In this document: positions 1-11,865 of the stretch, in pieces
How the letters are laid out: each line of letters starts with the position of its first letter
How positions within the stretch are numbered: the stretch's first letter is position 1
Source of the DNA: Cryphonectria parasitica EP155
Lineage: Eukaryota > Ascomycota > Sordariomycetes > Diaporthales > Cryphonectriaceae
NCBI RefSeq assembly: GCF_011745365.1
Contig: NW_024468909.1
Coordinates: 1,860,001 to 1,924,000, forward strand
DNA length: 64,000 nucleotides
Direction: 5' to 3'
The notes under the pieces: generated by a model
Told to the model about the DNA's origin: nothing
Seen by the model: only the letters and a program-made list of their open reading frames with translations
Databases searched by the model: none
Program-made: the position numbers and the translations under genes

Positions 1-2784
1 CCTGCCTGACAACTCCAAGGGTCCCGGACAACAAGGCATTCAGAACATTGGAACCCCGCCGGGGGGTGTTGCTGCCGTTATTAATATGTACCAAAAAGCC
101 GGATTGCCTGATTGAGAGAAGAGAAGGAAAAAGAAGTAGAGAAAGAATAAGAATAAAAACTTTCAGTCTCGACACAACGTCAAGCCTCCATCTCGGCGCA
201 GTTCATATCCTCAGAACTCCAAACACCATCCATCCATCCATCCATCCATCCCACCACTTTCCTCGGTCGGACATCGGCACTGGGCATGCTATGTAACCAA
301 CGATCCCCGTCTGGGCATCCATCCATCAAACCCCTCCCCTCTCTTCCCCGGTGTAACAAGAGTCGTGCGTGGCCTTTTAGCCCACTCGTAGCAGTCAGTT
401 AGCGTTCCTACGTACTTGTAAGGGCGCTCTAGTAGCTCACTCTACCTATAGCAATACTACTATGGGTATTGTGGTTGAAGTGAGAGGAGGGGAATGGTGG
501 TGGTGGTGGTGACATTGCATGGGGTGTCATGATCAGTCACGCGGACCAGTTCTCACACAAGACCACAAGATCAGCACAAAACACAGGACTGGGGGAACTG
601 ATTAGGCACAAAATCGTTGTTTGGTTTCACACACAAAGGCATGTAGACGGTCTTTTTGTCTAGTTTTTTCATACTTATTTTTTTTTCTTTCGGTTTTTTT
701 TTCTTTTTTCTTTTTGTTGGCTCAATTGTTTTTCTTTTTAATACTAGATAGTAGACATATGACAAAGGAGCAGAGAACCACCAGCTGAGTGAACAGGGCA
801 GCCTCGAAAGAAAAACTAGAAATGTAAGGCATCCGCCACCAGGGCTGAACCGCCATACAGATATAGGATAAGTTTCCGGCATCTCATGCTCCACGGTGCG
901 CCCATTAGTTACAGGGGTGGGAGGAAACCTGTTCCTCTCCCCAATGCAACACTCGCACCCGAGGAGCTTTGTTTTCTCCTGGAGCCCACCTGGCCGGCTG
1001 AGGAAGCTCCGGCAATGAGGAGGACTTTAACACTCGAATCAATGCCGAAGAGACCTCTGCGTCGGAAAAGGCGCGGCCCCAGAAGTAACAGGCAGTGAGA
1101 TGATGCTACAATTTTGTTTCCCGCCTTTCCAACTGATACCCAGTCCAACATCCACTTGTTGGGGCTAAAGTGCCCCCCCCCCTGGTCTGGTCATCGACTG
1201 TCTCGAGTGAGCGTCTTCCTGCGAACGGCGTTGACCGCCCAGAGTGGACCAAAGCCAGATCTCCTTCTGAGCTAGCAGAATCTTGGAGTGTCTGGTATTT
1301 TGATCGTCCTCTGCCGTCACACCATACCCTGCCCGCTCACCCCGCGCAGATGCCCATGGAGCTGTCATGAAGCCTTCATCCTGGGTAACGTATACTCGGC
1401 GTTGGCGAGAAGGGCCCTGCATCCTTCGGGTTGGAGACTGACCGGCAAGCCCCCCGCAAAAAAAAAAAACCAAAAAAACCCTTGTGTTGATGCCCAGCTC
1501 TTGTATTGATCCACCTCCCGCTTCAAGCCTGTCCTGCCTCCGGGCGAATGGAGAGCAGATCTTGGTTTCTTCCACTGTAGACAACCAGTGTCTTGCCTCT
1601 GGCCCGCACGTTTCACATGCTGGTGTCCGTCGTCGGCTCGGTATGATTTCGTCCTCAACCTTGATGTGCGATCAGATCTTGCGAAATTCCAGTTCCGCTT
1701 TCGAGGTGCCGCTGTCGAATATATCCCGCCCATATAAGAAACTCCAACCCGGCTGTTTCGTGTCGAAGAGTCGTATCGAGTCTCAACATCTAGCTGAGAG
1801 GATCATCATCGTTCGGGAAAGAGTCGTCGCCCAGAGCTCTCATTATGCAGTAGAAAATATCCGTCATCAAAGGTCGTTCAATCATCCGCGGGAAAAATTG
1901 GAAAGAAAAAAAGAAAACCAAGCCCAGGGTAGTGGAGTGTCCACTTTGAAGCGAGTGCAAGTGATGACAGGCCACCACGTCGCAGATGGGGTATCATCTA
2001 GAAAGCCACTTCATAGCGCCAAAGAGAAGTGAAGTCGAACAGAGAAGAGATAGTGGAAACCTGAAACCCCAATTCTTCTCGATGCCGAGCCTTGGTGCAT
2101 TGCTGCGTGTTCCCTCTTGATGTAAGACGTAAAGGAAATTGAAAAGCAAAGACAGCCGCCCAAGTTTCCGATAATTTCTGTTTCAACCCAAAAATGCAAT
2201 AACAAAAAAAAAAACAAAAAACCGCCCGAACTGGATCCAGCCTGAATGAGGGTGAGATAAAAGAGGCTGTTCCAGTATGAACAGAATGTCGAGACCCAAC
2301 AGCCCAAACAATGACGGCACCGCGTAGTCAAAGGCGCTCTCCTGGGAGACGTTCTCTGCTGCCACGGTTGCGGCTCGTGGCTGGGCCTGTGATTCCCGGC
2401 CTCCCAAACCTGAGAGCTTATGACCGAACTGGCGGTAACATTGTTGTTGACGGGAGTAATCCTGAGCCCCCGGGGGGAAAAAAGAAGAAGAAAAAAAACA
2501 AAGGGGTGAGGAAATAATAATGATAAAGAAATCCGTTGAAATCAGACGCTCGCTCGCTTCGAAGACTAAGAAAACCCGTGAACCCATAGATGAATTTGTA
2601 CCGCAGACCCGCGCCTTGGTATGCAAAATGCCGATGTACCCTGACATGGAAATGTTTGAGGTGTCTCTCTAGTCTCTTGACCTCCTCGTCAGAGAATGAC
2701 AGCCCGAGGAGTGGTGACATGAAGGAGATATTACTGTGAAGACGTAGCCGTAGGGTAGCTGTCTCCAGTGGCGCTTGGTGGTTG
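1..2784. other. Left intergenic region, no gene recognised
   Basis: No reading frame here looks like a real protein. The longest (about 1484-2032 on the plus strand) is compositionally random and has no recognisable domain. The stretch holds a CCAT tetranucleotide repeat (226-251), a C10 tract (1173-1182) and several long A- or T-rich runs (about 665-720, 1460-1482, 2205-2220, 2478-2500). The downstream end is presumably the 3' untranslated region of the minus-strand gene that ends at 2785. The left-hand neighbour gene lies outside the window. Confidence 0.6.
226..251. repeat. (CCAT)n microsatellite
   Basis: About six perfect tandem copies of the tetranucleotide CCAT in intergenic DNA. Confidence 0.95.
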
Positions 2785-3825
2785 TCACATGGTAGGCGTA
2801 TACTCCTGGTACCGGTGGTCCCATCCAAACCCGCCATACATGGACACACCGCATTGCTGGGTCAACATGCTGGGAAGGGGCAGAGGAGGTATGGACGGGA
2901 TCGGGGTCGTCACGACCGGTGAGCTGTAGAAGAAGCCGGCGGTGGAGAAAGGCTGGCTGTATGTTGGCGTGGGAGGAGACACCTGGGCCTCGCTCAAGCC
3001 CAGATGGGCCCAGATGGGCATGTTCTCGGCCGGGGTTGAGACGACGTTCGGGCTAGAAGGCAGAATCCTCCAGGCCTCGACAGGGGCGGGGACACTTGAT
3101 GGTGTGGTAGGCTGAGACCAGAGGGTTGCGCCGACCGGTGACGATGGAAGCAGGGGAGGCTGCTGGCGGATCACTTCGACGGCCCGTGGGGGAGGGGGCA
3201 GCAGGGGCTTCATGAGGCCAAGCAGTTGTGTCTTGACCTCGTCGCTCTTGCCGTTCAGCAGCTCGCCAGCACCCTCCTCCTCGAGCCCCTCCAGTGCGCT
3301 GACATGTGTGCGGTACACGAACTTGTTGACGGCCTGGACAAAGTCTTCGTGCAGCTTCTTGGCTTGCTGCTCCTTCTCGGTCCAGTCATGGGTGTTTGCC
3401 TTGGCGTCAACGCAGTGAACATCCTTGTGGTGCTCGATCAGGGCCTCGATGGTATCCTTGCTGAGCTTGAATCCGACCTCGTTGCGCAGCACCATATCCA
3501 CGTGAACCACGTACGCTTCGATGTGGAGGAGCTGATAGTTGAAGATGGCCTCCACGAGCGGGTTTTCGTCTTCCCGAAGGTCAGCCTGCGGCGCCTTGGG
3601 CAGCATGAGGGATGTCAGGGTCCAGATGGCGTTCTCGTTGGAAAGGAGCTCGGTCAGGCATCTCTGGTGTTGCATAACACTATTCAAAGGTCGCTTGACT
3701 CGGTTGACTCTCTTCAGTGTCTGTGTGAGCCACTGCTCTGGCTTGCCGGATCCAAGCACGACGTTGACGGAGGATGCCCTGGGAGCGAAGGCTGCCGCTG
3801 AGGCGGGTAACAATTGTGGAGGCAT
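2785..3825 (-). CDS. Uncharacterised protein, 346 aa, proline-rich C-terminal half
   Basis: Single exon, no family recognised. The chosen start at 3825 lies in a good fungal context (AGCAAACATG). The frame stays open to an ATG at 3945, which would add 40 residues containing a hydrophobic stretch, so a longer form cannot be excluded. Residues about 20-205 look like an ordered, mostly helical region rich in Leu, Glu, Lys and His (for example WTLTSLMLP, EAIFNYQLLHIEAYVVHVDM and EALIEHHKDVH). Residues about 210-346 are disordered: a PLLPPPPR segment, many Ser/Pro/Thr, and a Tyr/Gly-rich tail ending YTPTM. No signal peptide or membrane helix is seen in the 346-residue form. The gene is transcribed leftwards, away from an 8-kb gene-free region that must contain its promoter. 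I do not assign a function. Confidence 0.75.
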   Translation of the reverse strand: MPPQLLPASAAAFAPRASSVNVVLGSGKPEQWLTQTLKRVNRVKRPLNSVMQHQRCLTELLSNENAIWTLTSLMLPKAPQADLREDENPLVEAIFNYQLLHIEAYVVHVDMVLRNEVGFKLSKDTIEALIEHHKDVHCVDAKANTHDWTEKEQQAKKLHEDFVQAVNKFVYRTHVSALEGLEEEGAGELLNGKSDEVKTQLLGLMKPLLPPPPRAVEVIRQQPPLLPSSPVGATLWSQPTTPSSVPAPVEAWRILPSSPNVVSTPAENMPIWAHLGLSEAQVSPPTPTYSQPFSTAGFFYSSPVVTTPIPSIPPLPLPSMLTQQCGVSMYGGFGWDHRYQEYTPTM

Positions 3826-3928
3826 GTTTGCTATGTGAAGGAGAGTGACCAGGAGTGGCGGGGTAATACACAAGAGTGAGAGAAACCGGGGCGGGTAAGG
3901 GTAGATAGAAGGGACGGGAAGAGGGAGA

Positions 3929-3938
3929 GGGGGGGGGG
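3929..3938. repeat. G10 homopolymer tract
   Basis: Ten consecutive G just upstream of the 2785-3825 gene, probably in its promoter or 5' leader. Confidence 0.9.
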
Positions 3939-6900
3939 TTTTCAAAGCTTCAAAAAGGTGCGGTGCGAAACAAGATAAGAAGAAATAAAGATGACGGAGC
4001 TGGGTGGTCCCGAGACAGGGGAATAATTAGCTTGCACGCCTGCAACCGTAAAATAAGAGGAAGAGAATGACGGACGAGAGACTCGTGAAGGAGGGAGAGG
4101 GAAAGAGGGAGGGAGGAGGGTGGGAGGGAGAAAAAATTCGCAGAAGGCGTCAAGAAAGAGGGTGGGGTGTTATACTACTGCGCCCGCTGCCTGCTGGAGA
4201 GGCCTGAGTACCTGGAAGAATAGTACCGTATCCATCGCAAGTACCATAAGTAGTGCCAGTATGCAGCCGAGTGGAGCCCAGAAGCATTATGGTTAGGGTA
4301 TGCAGTGCCAGTACGAATTATGGGGTGACGCTACGTCGCCATCGCCCGGCATGCAAGTCGCCCTGCCCGTCGATGGAGTACCTCTTACGGAGCACAAGGA
4401 TCCCCACCTCGGTTGTGCTGCTGCCGTGTACGTAGTACTTGTCCATCGGCGCTGGCTGTTCAAGCCTTTGAAGGAGATGGTGACGGTGAAGGCCATGATT
4501 TGAAAGAGGGAGGCTATCCTATCCCACCGACCGACGTACAGAACATGGTACCTGCGAAGTGGTGCCAAGTCTGTCCACTGTCACTTGCCCCTACTATCCA
4601 GGTTTTTCTCTGATCAGCTGCGGAGCATATCCAACTAAAATGCGCAGGTTGTGCCCCGTTCTGTGGGAGCAGGGGAAATGTACTGTGGTACTATAGTAGT
4701 GATATGCCGTTTCGTACTCGCGTGGGCACAGCGCACACAAGTGACGAGAGCGGGCGGCACCCACGGGAAGTCCTAGCCCAAGTCCAAGTCCAAGAGGAGC
4801 AGGGGGGGGGGAGCCCAAAGGTTGTGTGGTGAGCGTGTCAGAGAGAGAGAAAAAAGGACAGGCTAGATTAGGCGACCGACGACACCGAGGCAGGCCGCAC
4901 TTCGTACAGTACCGCGACATGGTGGGCTGTGCAGAGACAAGACCTGCAGCGAAAAGGTCAAGGGTTTCTTCAGGCAAACGTAAGAGCGGCAGGGCCCTCC
5001 AGGCGCAGCTGAAAGTTGTTAGCGGGTGCAGTGCCCCCCCTCGGCGGAGTACCGGTACCTCCAGCGGCCTTGGGGCTTTGGTACAGGACTCAGCGGGGAG
5101 TTGCAGGGCAAAAGTGGCGTTGGTGGGCCCCAAACAGATCTCTTCCGTAACGGACATCCATGTCGGACAGGGAAGTCCTGCTACCTTAGATGTCAAGCTC
5201 GGTGTCGATGGAGAGGAGACGCACTACAACGTAGCATGTGTAAGAGGTCTCTCAATTGAAATTGCTATCTCTGGTCGAGCGTCCCGTCAAAACAGGGCCG
5301 AGATGTGACGGAGGAGAAGTGGAAGTGTGCCGGCAGAGGGCACCCACGACATAAGCTTCTGAAGCGCTTCTGGTGCCACCCTGAACCCTGCTGCTTATAC
5401 GGCCCGATTTGGCCTTCCATCTTTACAACATCAGGGTCGTGTCTCCGTGTTCATGGGGTACCATGGCAGATGGCCTTCCCGGAACTAAAAGATGGCACGT
5501 TATCGTGTGCCTCGACATATTCTCCTGCTTTGTTCACTAAGATCTTCACTAAGATCGACAAACCACACACCCTTCTGCCGAGTGAGGCGAGTGCAGTGCT
5601 TCTATTTCATGGCCCATTGCTCTGTAGCACAACCGTTACTCCTATGTGGATGGTTCGTGGTTCGGTACGCTGTCAAGGCTATGCTTTTGGAAGACCACGG
5701 TGCCACTCAATCATGAAAAGCAAGCGTACAGAGTAGAAGGGGGAAAAAAGCCTTCCCATGTCATCAAGCCCTGATAGTTTGCAAACCGAATCGCCCTCAA
5801 GGCTCCATCAGAACGGGGTTTGGCCGTTCCCAGGCCTAATAGGCACACTGAAGACCCATTTGGGACACAACCTATACCCTCTCCATTTCCTGCACTAATG
5901 CCAGTTCGAGCACAAGACATCAAAATGATCCGACGGGAAGCTGCGTGAACTGCGCTTATGCATGTTAGTGTGGGCCATCACAAGAGGGAAGAAAAGGCCC
6001 GCGGACAGCAGCCGATAGCCTGGGGAGTCCCACCATCGTGAGATTACACGTTGAGCTCTGATCTGGAAGTTGCCCAGACGCATATACCGAGAACCATTCT
6101 GGGCATGGTAGATGAACCAGGACACCCAGCCCTCATCTCCACGGAGCTCATCTCGGCCTGTTCAGCTCAGATTCCACCTGCGGGAAGGAATCACCGATGG
6201 CATCATAGTTGTGCCCTCAACCGCATCCCAGAGGCGTATCCATAGTCTCCTCCTTCTCGAACAGAGCCAACCTGAAACAGACACAAGCCTGGCCGAAGTG
6301 ACCCACAATGACATTTGACAGCCAGACTATCGGGGATATGAGGGCGTATCACATTCAGACCCGTAATCCGGACGACCTCAACCAGGCCCCTTGTAGGAGC
6401 AGAATATTGGCCCGATTAAGACCCAGAACGGCAGTCCTTCATCATCTGGTAGCCGTGGTAGCCAGGCCGATCCCCTGGCGATCATGATGGTGCAGTCCGG
6501 GGTAAGAGATCTGAGTGCGAAAGCTTAGTACCATAAATCAGATCAGGTCACCGCGGCCGCGGCGGCGAGGAACCCTCTGCTGGGTCACCGAGGTGGCCCC
6601 AAGGGGCGTCGGAGAAAGTCCCCTGAGCAGCGACGGGACAGCTAAGACGGTTGGCCTGTCTCACTGATGGGGAAGCCAAGATGTCCGGGGAGAGTTGAAG
6701 GGCCCCGTGTCGAAAATGGACGTGAGCCTGTCGATGCCTTCTCACGAGAGAACGATCCATGTTAGCGCCAAAGGGCGCGCTGAGGTGTGGAAGGGGAAAA
6801 GTGCGCTTCTGCAGTCTGATTGGTCAGACGCCTCGAGACAGAAAGGGTCAGCAATAATTTGGCCACAAGACGTCTGAGAATTCTGATTGGTCGTAAAATC

Positions 6901-7626
6901 GAATAAAACCAGCTCCAAAGGGGGCAGAAAGGACACGCAGAGGTCCAGGGGGACGAGCATCGCACGATGAGGCAGGTTGGTACCGTAGTAGGCAAGACCT
7001 CTTGACGGGCCCATGCACCAGAAGGAGGCTGATATCTCGAGGGGCGACTAGTTACAAGACCTAAGCGAACCCATTCGGCGAGGTCGTAATATGAGTACAT
7101 CGGTCCCTGGTTTCCTGTTCAGGACGAGTGCCGAGACGTTCCAGCCCCAGCATGCGTCCGAGTGCTGGACAGGTACTCGAATCTGGGTCAGACACTGTCT
7201 GGAGATTCCGGCCAGAGCTGTATCCATCGTGTGATCTTGGTCGACCCGGTCCGAGGGCCAATCGTGAGCAGGAAGCCTAGCAGCAGGCAGAGCTGATGAG
7301 GCAGAATGCTCCATGGTGCTGTCAGGATGACGAAGGAGATGCCCCAAGATGGGGCGACTAAAAGGACCAGGGGAGGTACAGACGGGATCGCTTGATCAGT
7401 CTAGGTGGTAGAAAGCTGCAGGATAGAAGACGACTGTGCTGTGGGCTGGACAGAGGATCCAGGAGGGCTCGAGAGACGCATGAGCACGTATGCGCGACCA
7501 TAGATGGGTCCTCGCTCGTGTAGTATGGTGACCAGGTACAAGGTTGCGTTGTGAGTTCAGGTTTTTGGAGAAGCAAGCCACGGCAGCTTGAAAGGTCTGC
7601 CACGAGACATCTTGTTTCATTTGGAA

Positions 7627-7639
7627 GGGGGGGGGGGGG
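7627..7639. repeat. G13 homopolymer tract
   Basis: Thirteen consecutive G in intergenic DNA. Confidence 0.9.
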
Positions 7640-8200
7640 TTGCGTTGCCATGGATCAGCACTCAGCCACGGCAAATAGACGACTAGAAGACTTCCAGAAT
7701 GCAGAATTCAGGATGCAAAAGGGCGAGAAAGGCATGTCTGTACCAGAATACCAGAATATGTGCATGGATGTTGGTGGCTGTGGCTATGGCCGTTCGCCGA
7801 AGGGGCAAAATTCATCAGATGGTGGGCAGGTCGTTGAGAAAGTGAAGCTGGGAAGTTGGAAGTTGGAACCGGACCCGCCACCGTAGCGGAAGTCGTCGGC
7901 AGATAGCCTAGGACACCCCCTGTTGCAAACAAGAGTAATGACTGGTCAAAGTCAGAGCGGGGCTTGTAAACTTAGCGCCAGGTCTAGTACATCATGCTAT
8001 AGCGGCAGCACTATGGCAGTTATGGAACTAGATCGAGTTACCCCTCGGCTTGGTCAGTTCTATTTTTGGCCCCTTAACACTACTAAGTACAGTACACTAC
8101 GTATTACACAGTACCATGTGTAGTGCATAGTGCATACATAGTACAATGTGCTGTAACTACCACAGTTTGTTACAGTATTGAGCTATAGCACATTGCACAT

Positions 8201-8210
8201 ACTATGGTAC
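8201..8210. repeat. Dispersed motif ACTATGGTAC, near-complete palindrome
   Basis: Exact 10-mer. It continues into CACAGT, so 8201-8216 differs by one base from the perfect 16-bp palindrome ACTATGGTACCATAGT. It lies in a patch of short inverted repeats. Confidence 0.6.
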
Positions 8211-9338
8211 CACAGTAGTTAGTAGCACCAGTTAGAAGCCCAGACCACATCTGATGCTCCCACCGTGAGCCTAATTGACATAGTATAGCACCTTCACTGC
8301 CCACCCCCCCCCCACCCCCCGCCTAACAAAATTTGTTTCCTTCTTCTCAACAACCGCTGAACAGCCGCCCAAGCCGCCAGCTTCTGCCGTTTCTTACCGC
8401 ACCACCACCACACCACCACCATCAAGGCACCCCGTGCGAGGTATACACATGATTGCGCCCTGGTCACTTGACACATCGTCCCTGCAAGCCGCCTTTTCTC
8501 GTCACTTGTGACTGTTGGACAACCAACGGCTTGCTCCTTGCTGCCTGCAGCTAAGCCGTCGGTGGGTCCTCCGCGTGTGTGCACTCGTGTGCGCTTCATT
8601 GTCTGTCGGAACCAAAAGAAGAAGGAAAAAGAGGCAGCCGTCACATATTGGCAGGCAGACCCCTTTGGAAGGGGGGACCGCTGTTTCTTACCGGTCCCAT
8701 AATGATCAATGCGCCGCCAACTCTTGTGGCCACCATCGCTCTTCGCTCTGGGTCTCTGCTCTGAGCCACACCACCAAGCGCGCAGATCGGAGCTGTCCTG
8801 GCCCTCCCTGGAATAGATCTCCACAACCGTGTTTCGTTTCGACTGTCGGGGCACGTCTAGGTATATGCCTTAGCCTGCGAGTCGAGAGGCAGATCCGGAT
8901 GTTAGACACCACATCCCGTGGCCCCTTACTATTAACAGTGCATGCTCCTGTCAACTACTCCTTCACCCACAACGGGCCGGAGCACCCGGTTACGCGTCCA
9001 AGAATATCCAACACCCGCTGGTCCGCCTCGTCGGCTGCAGGATTGTCCCAATGCGTCTGAGGCCACAGGTTTTAGCGCGCCGTCCACTGTACTCTCTCAC
9101 ACACACAGGAGGCCGCTAGACAAGCCGGATGGGTGTGTTATCGAGGGGGGCCGTGCGACAAGATTTCTGAGGGTGGTGGAGCACAGCATCATTATGATTA
9201 CTAGCACCAGCACCAGCACCAGCAGCACTACGTATAGAAGACGCCCTGACGCTTTACAACCTGGGCTTACACCAGAGACGTTGCAGTATTCATGGTATTT
9301 TTGTCGCACCATGACATGGCTTACCAGCTGGGTGGGAA

Positions 9339-9348
9339 ACTATGGTAC
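9339..9348. repeat. Dispersed motif ACTATGGTAC
   Basis: Exact copy of the intergenic 10-mer also found at 8201, 24804, 42237 and 43383 (the last two in reverse orientation). Confidence 0.6.
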
Positions 9349-10236
9349 ATACCACCACAAAGTTGTTGACTCACACCTCCTTGGGCGCGCGTCAGGATCG
9401 GCCCAGGGGTAGTAGGTCTGCAAAAGTGTGTGCTTGTATTGTACAGAGTCGCTCGCGGCGGGGCGTATCGGCGGCTCTACTGTCCGTACACTGCTACTGC
9501 GGGGTGCAGACAGGGGCAGAAGGCAAAACCCACGAGAGGATCGCCTCAATGCAGGGCTTCTTGGTATGGTTTTTCTTGTGGCGCAGCCGGTAGAGGCAGG
9601 GCACCCTTCTGCCGGCATCTCCAAGAGGATTGAGTAACGTCTGATATATCTTTTTTATTTTTCTTATTTCTTTTCATCCCTGGCTTATTGGTCGGTCCCT
9701 CTTTCGCCGCCTCGTTGGGATGCATACGAAAGAAGAATTGCAGTTTCGAGTTTGAAGGGCTCGGCCACTCGGTTGACAGGAACCACCAAGTCATGTCTGG
9801 CCCGCCCCGCTGGCTGTCGGATGCGATGTGCCTAGTCAGTCATGATCCTTGACAAGCTGAAAGCTCGCAGGCGGATGCATAAAGGAAGACGGCCATGGCG
9901 TAGATCACCCGCCTCCTCTCGCCCTCAGTCTACTGCTAAAAAGTGGCACAGTGTATCAGTACTATCGCAGCACTATGGTCAAGATTTTCCGTCACCTGCA
10001 GGGGCGAACCTTTTTCCTGGGTCGCTTCGGATTGATGCGACGAAACGTTGATTGCCTTCCTATCGTCAGCGGCCAATATCCATTTTCAGAAACTCAAAAT
10101 GTCTTCACAACCGGCGGCTGCCGCGTCATACTTGCCGCACGCATAGAGCCTGGACGAAGGTATTGAAACATCTCTCTTTCTCTATCTGTGAGAGAAGAGG
10201 CGAGAGAGTTGACGTGTACATAATGCAACAGAACCA

Positions 10237-10248
10237 CCCCCCCCCCCC
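10237..10248. repeat. C12 homopolymer tract
   Basis: Twelve consecutive C in intergenic DNA. Confidence 0.9.
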
Positions 10249-10757
10249 AGTAAAGGAAAGAAGAACAGGGCTTGCCACGAGACGTCATCGCCCAGTGCAG
10301 GGGGTACACCGACCCATTCAGCCGGTTTTGAGGTGTCTTGGGTCTGCGATTCATAACTTTTTACCAGGTCTTTCTTGATTTTTCCAAGCTGACCAAGTCA
10401 ACAACATACTTGCAGGCTGGCTGCTTGTCGCCGCTGCAGACCGCTCCTCGCCCTTTTCCCCTGCTGAACAGCTGACTGGTGACTATAATGGCAGCAGTAG
10501 TCTCTTCCTCCTCCTCCATCCTGCGCGCACCCTGGTGGTGGCACAGACAGGAGGATACGGTGCTTCGTATCCGACACGATGAATGTGTTCACGATGTTGT
10601 CAATACTCACAGGCCACGTCGATGCCCCACAGCTCAGCTCAGCGATCTTTGTAGCGCCAGCTCATCGGTTGCCTCTCGCGTCCGGCGGCTGCCAGAAACT
10701 TGTCTGTCTTGTGTCGAGGCCTAATGTGGGAGACGATGTTGCGAAAGGAGACATTCT

Positions 10758-10850
10758 TTTCTCTCTCTCCCACACACACACACACTCTCTCTCTCTCTGT
10801 CTGTGTGTGTGTGTGTCTCTCTCTCATTCTCTCATTCTCTCTCTCTCATC
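10758..10850. repeat. Compound TC/CA/GT microsatellite
   Basis: Consecutive CT, CA, CT, GT and CT dinucleotide blocks in intergenic DNA, about 1 kb upstream of the SIP3-type gene. Confidence 0.85.
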
Positions 10851-11812
10851 TGGTCCCAGTCCCAAACGTTGCTCGGATTCACGAGCCATCTCTATGGCGT
10901 TGGGTTCTATTATGCAACTGTTGTGTACTGCTATACAATGTTATGCATGATAACCTGACGCAGTTGCGAACAGATCCATTTGTGACCTGAAACATTGGGA
11001 CGACTCCCGTCTCTGAATGAGATGAATGACTGATCATACTGTCCCCGAAAGGCTGACTGTCCATACATATGCAACAACTTTATTGAACAGACGAGATGAC
11101 AGCGGAGGTGACAGCCTCGTATAGCTCATTTACCTGAGCAGCCCAGCTGCATGTATCGTGTGGACCTTTTATGTTTCCAGATAGCCTCGTCATAAAACAC
11201 ATCACAACACAGGGTCGATTGTTTTGCTCGATTTGACGAAAGATGAGCTCTTTTCCCCAAGATGCTTACCACCTCCATATAGAATGAAACCCTCCAGACA
11301 ATAAACATGAGAAACGTTTTCTCAATTTAGTAGCTTTAATCCGCCTTGGGTAAGATTAGATTTGAACAAACACAAAAACGTGGGGGCGGTAACTGCTGCC
11401 CACCTGTCAAACAATGATGATGAAACGCTAGGGCCACTGCTTATTCTCCACGACCGAGATGAAAGGTTCAGAACAGGACAGCCGCAACCTTCGTCTTGTT
11501 CTGGTGCAGTCAACGCCGACGTCAAGTCTTGCGAGACTAACAGAGAAAGAGGGGGAATCTATTGTTGCCTACGTAATTGAAACCATTCTACGCCCAGTCG
11601 AGTTAACAGTCTTCGTGCCAAATCCAAGCCGAGCTGCCACAGCAACGACCTTCTCTCGAGCTCCTCCTGTCCTGTGCCGCACCGTGCACACACGTCATCA
11701 CGACAACCTCGCCTGCTCTTTCTACCCCTGAGCATCGTCTGTTCTCCTGCCATGATCCATCCACGACTCTCGACCCCTCGATAGCCCTCCACGAAATTCA
11801 ACCTCGACGACC

Positions 11813-11832
11813 ATGGCCGACCCTGGTGGACC

Positions 11833-11865
<33 letters not shown>

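Larger units (their letters stand above)
3946..11812. other. 8-kb gene-free region between two divergent genes
   Basis: No frame longer than about 200 codons and no recognisable domain. The candidates at 4594-5196 (-) and 8294-8854 (-) are low-complexity or random. The DNA is not AT-rich, so classic RIP-mutated repeat is not obvious. It contains G/C homopolymers (4802-4811, 7627-7639, 8304-8313, 10237-10248), a TC/CA/GT microsatellite block (about 10758-10850), a dense patch of TAGT/ACTA-type short inverted repeats (about 7985-8235) and two exact copies of the dispersed motif ACTATGGTAC (8201, 9339). It separates the leftward gene at 3825 from the rightward gene at 11813. Confidence 0.6.

Noticed and set aside
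1484..2032. 182-codon open frame
   Set aside because: No domain, random composition, no supporting splice or codon pattern.
1800..2070. C/D-box snoRNA candidates (GATGATGA near 1804 on the minus strand, GTGATGA near 1960 on the plus strand)
   Set aside because: No D box with flanking terminal stem at an acceptable distance.
4594..5196. 200-codon open frame on the minus strand
   Set aside because: Contains low-complexity Gly-Leu repeats and random sequence; no family resemblance.
8294..8854. 186-codon open frame on the minus strand
   Set aside because: Contains Gly/Trp-rich segments made by repeats and homopolymers; no conserved motif.
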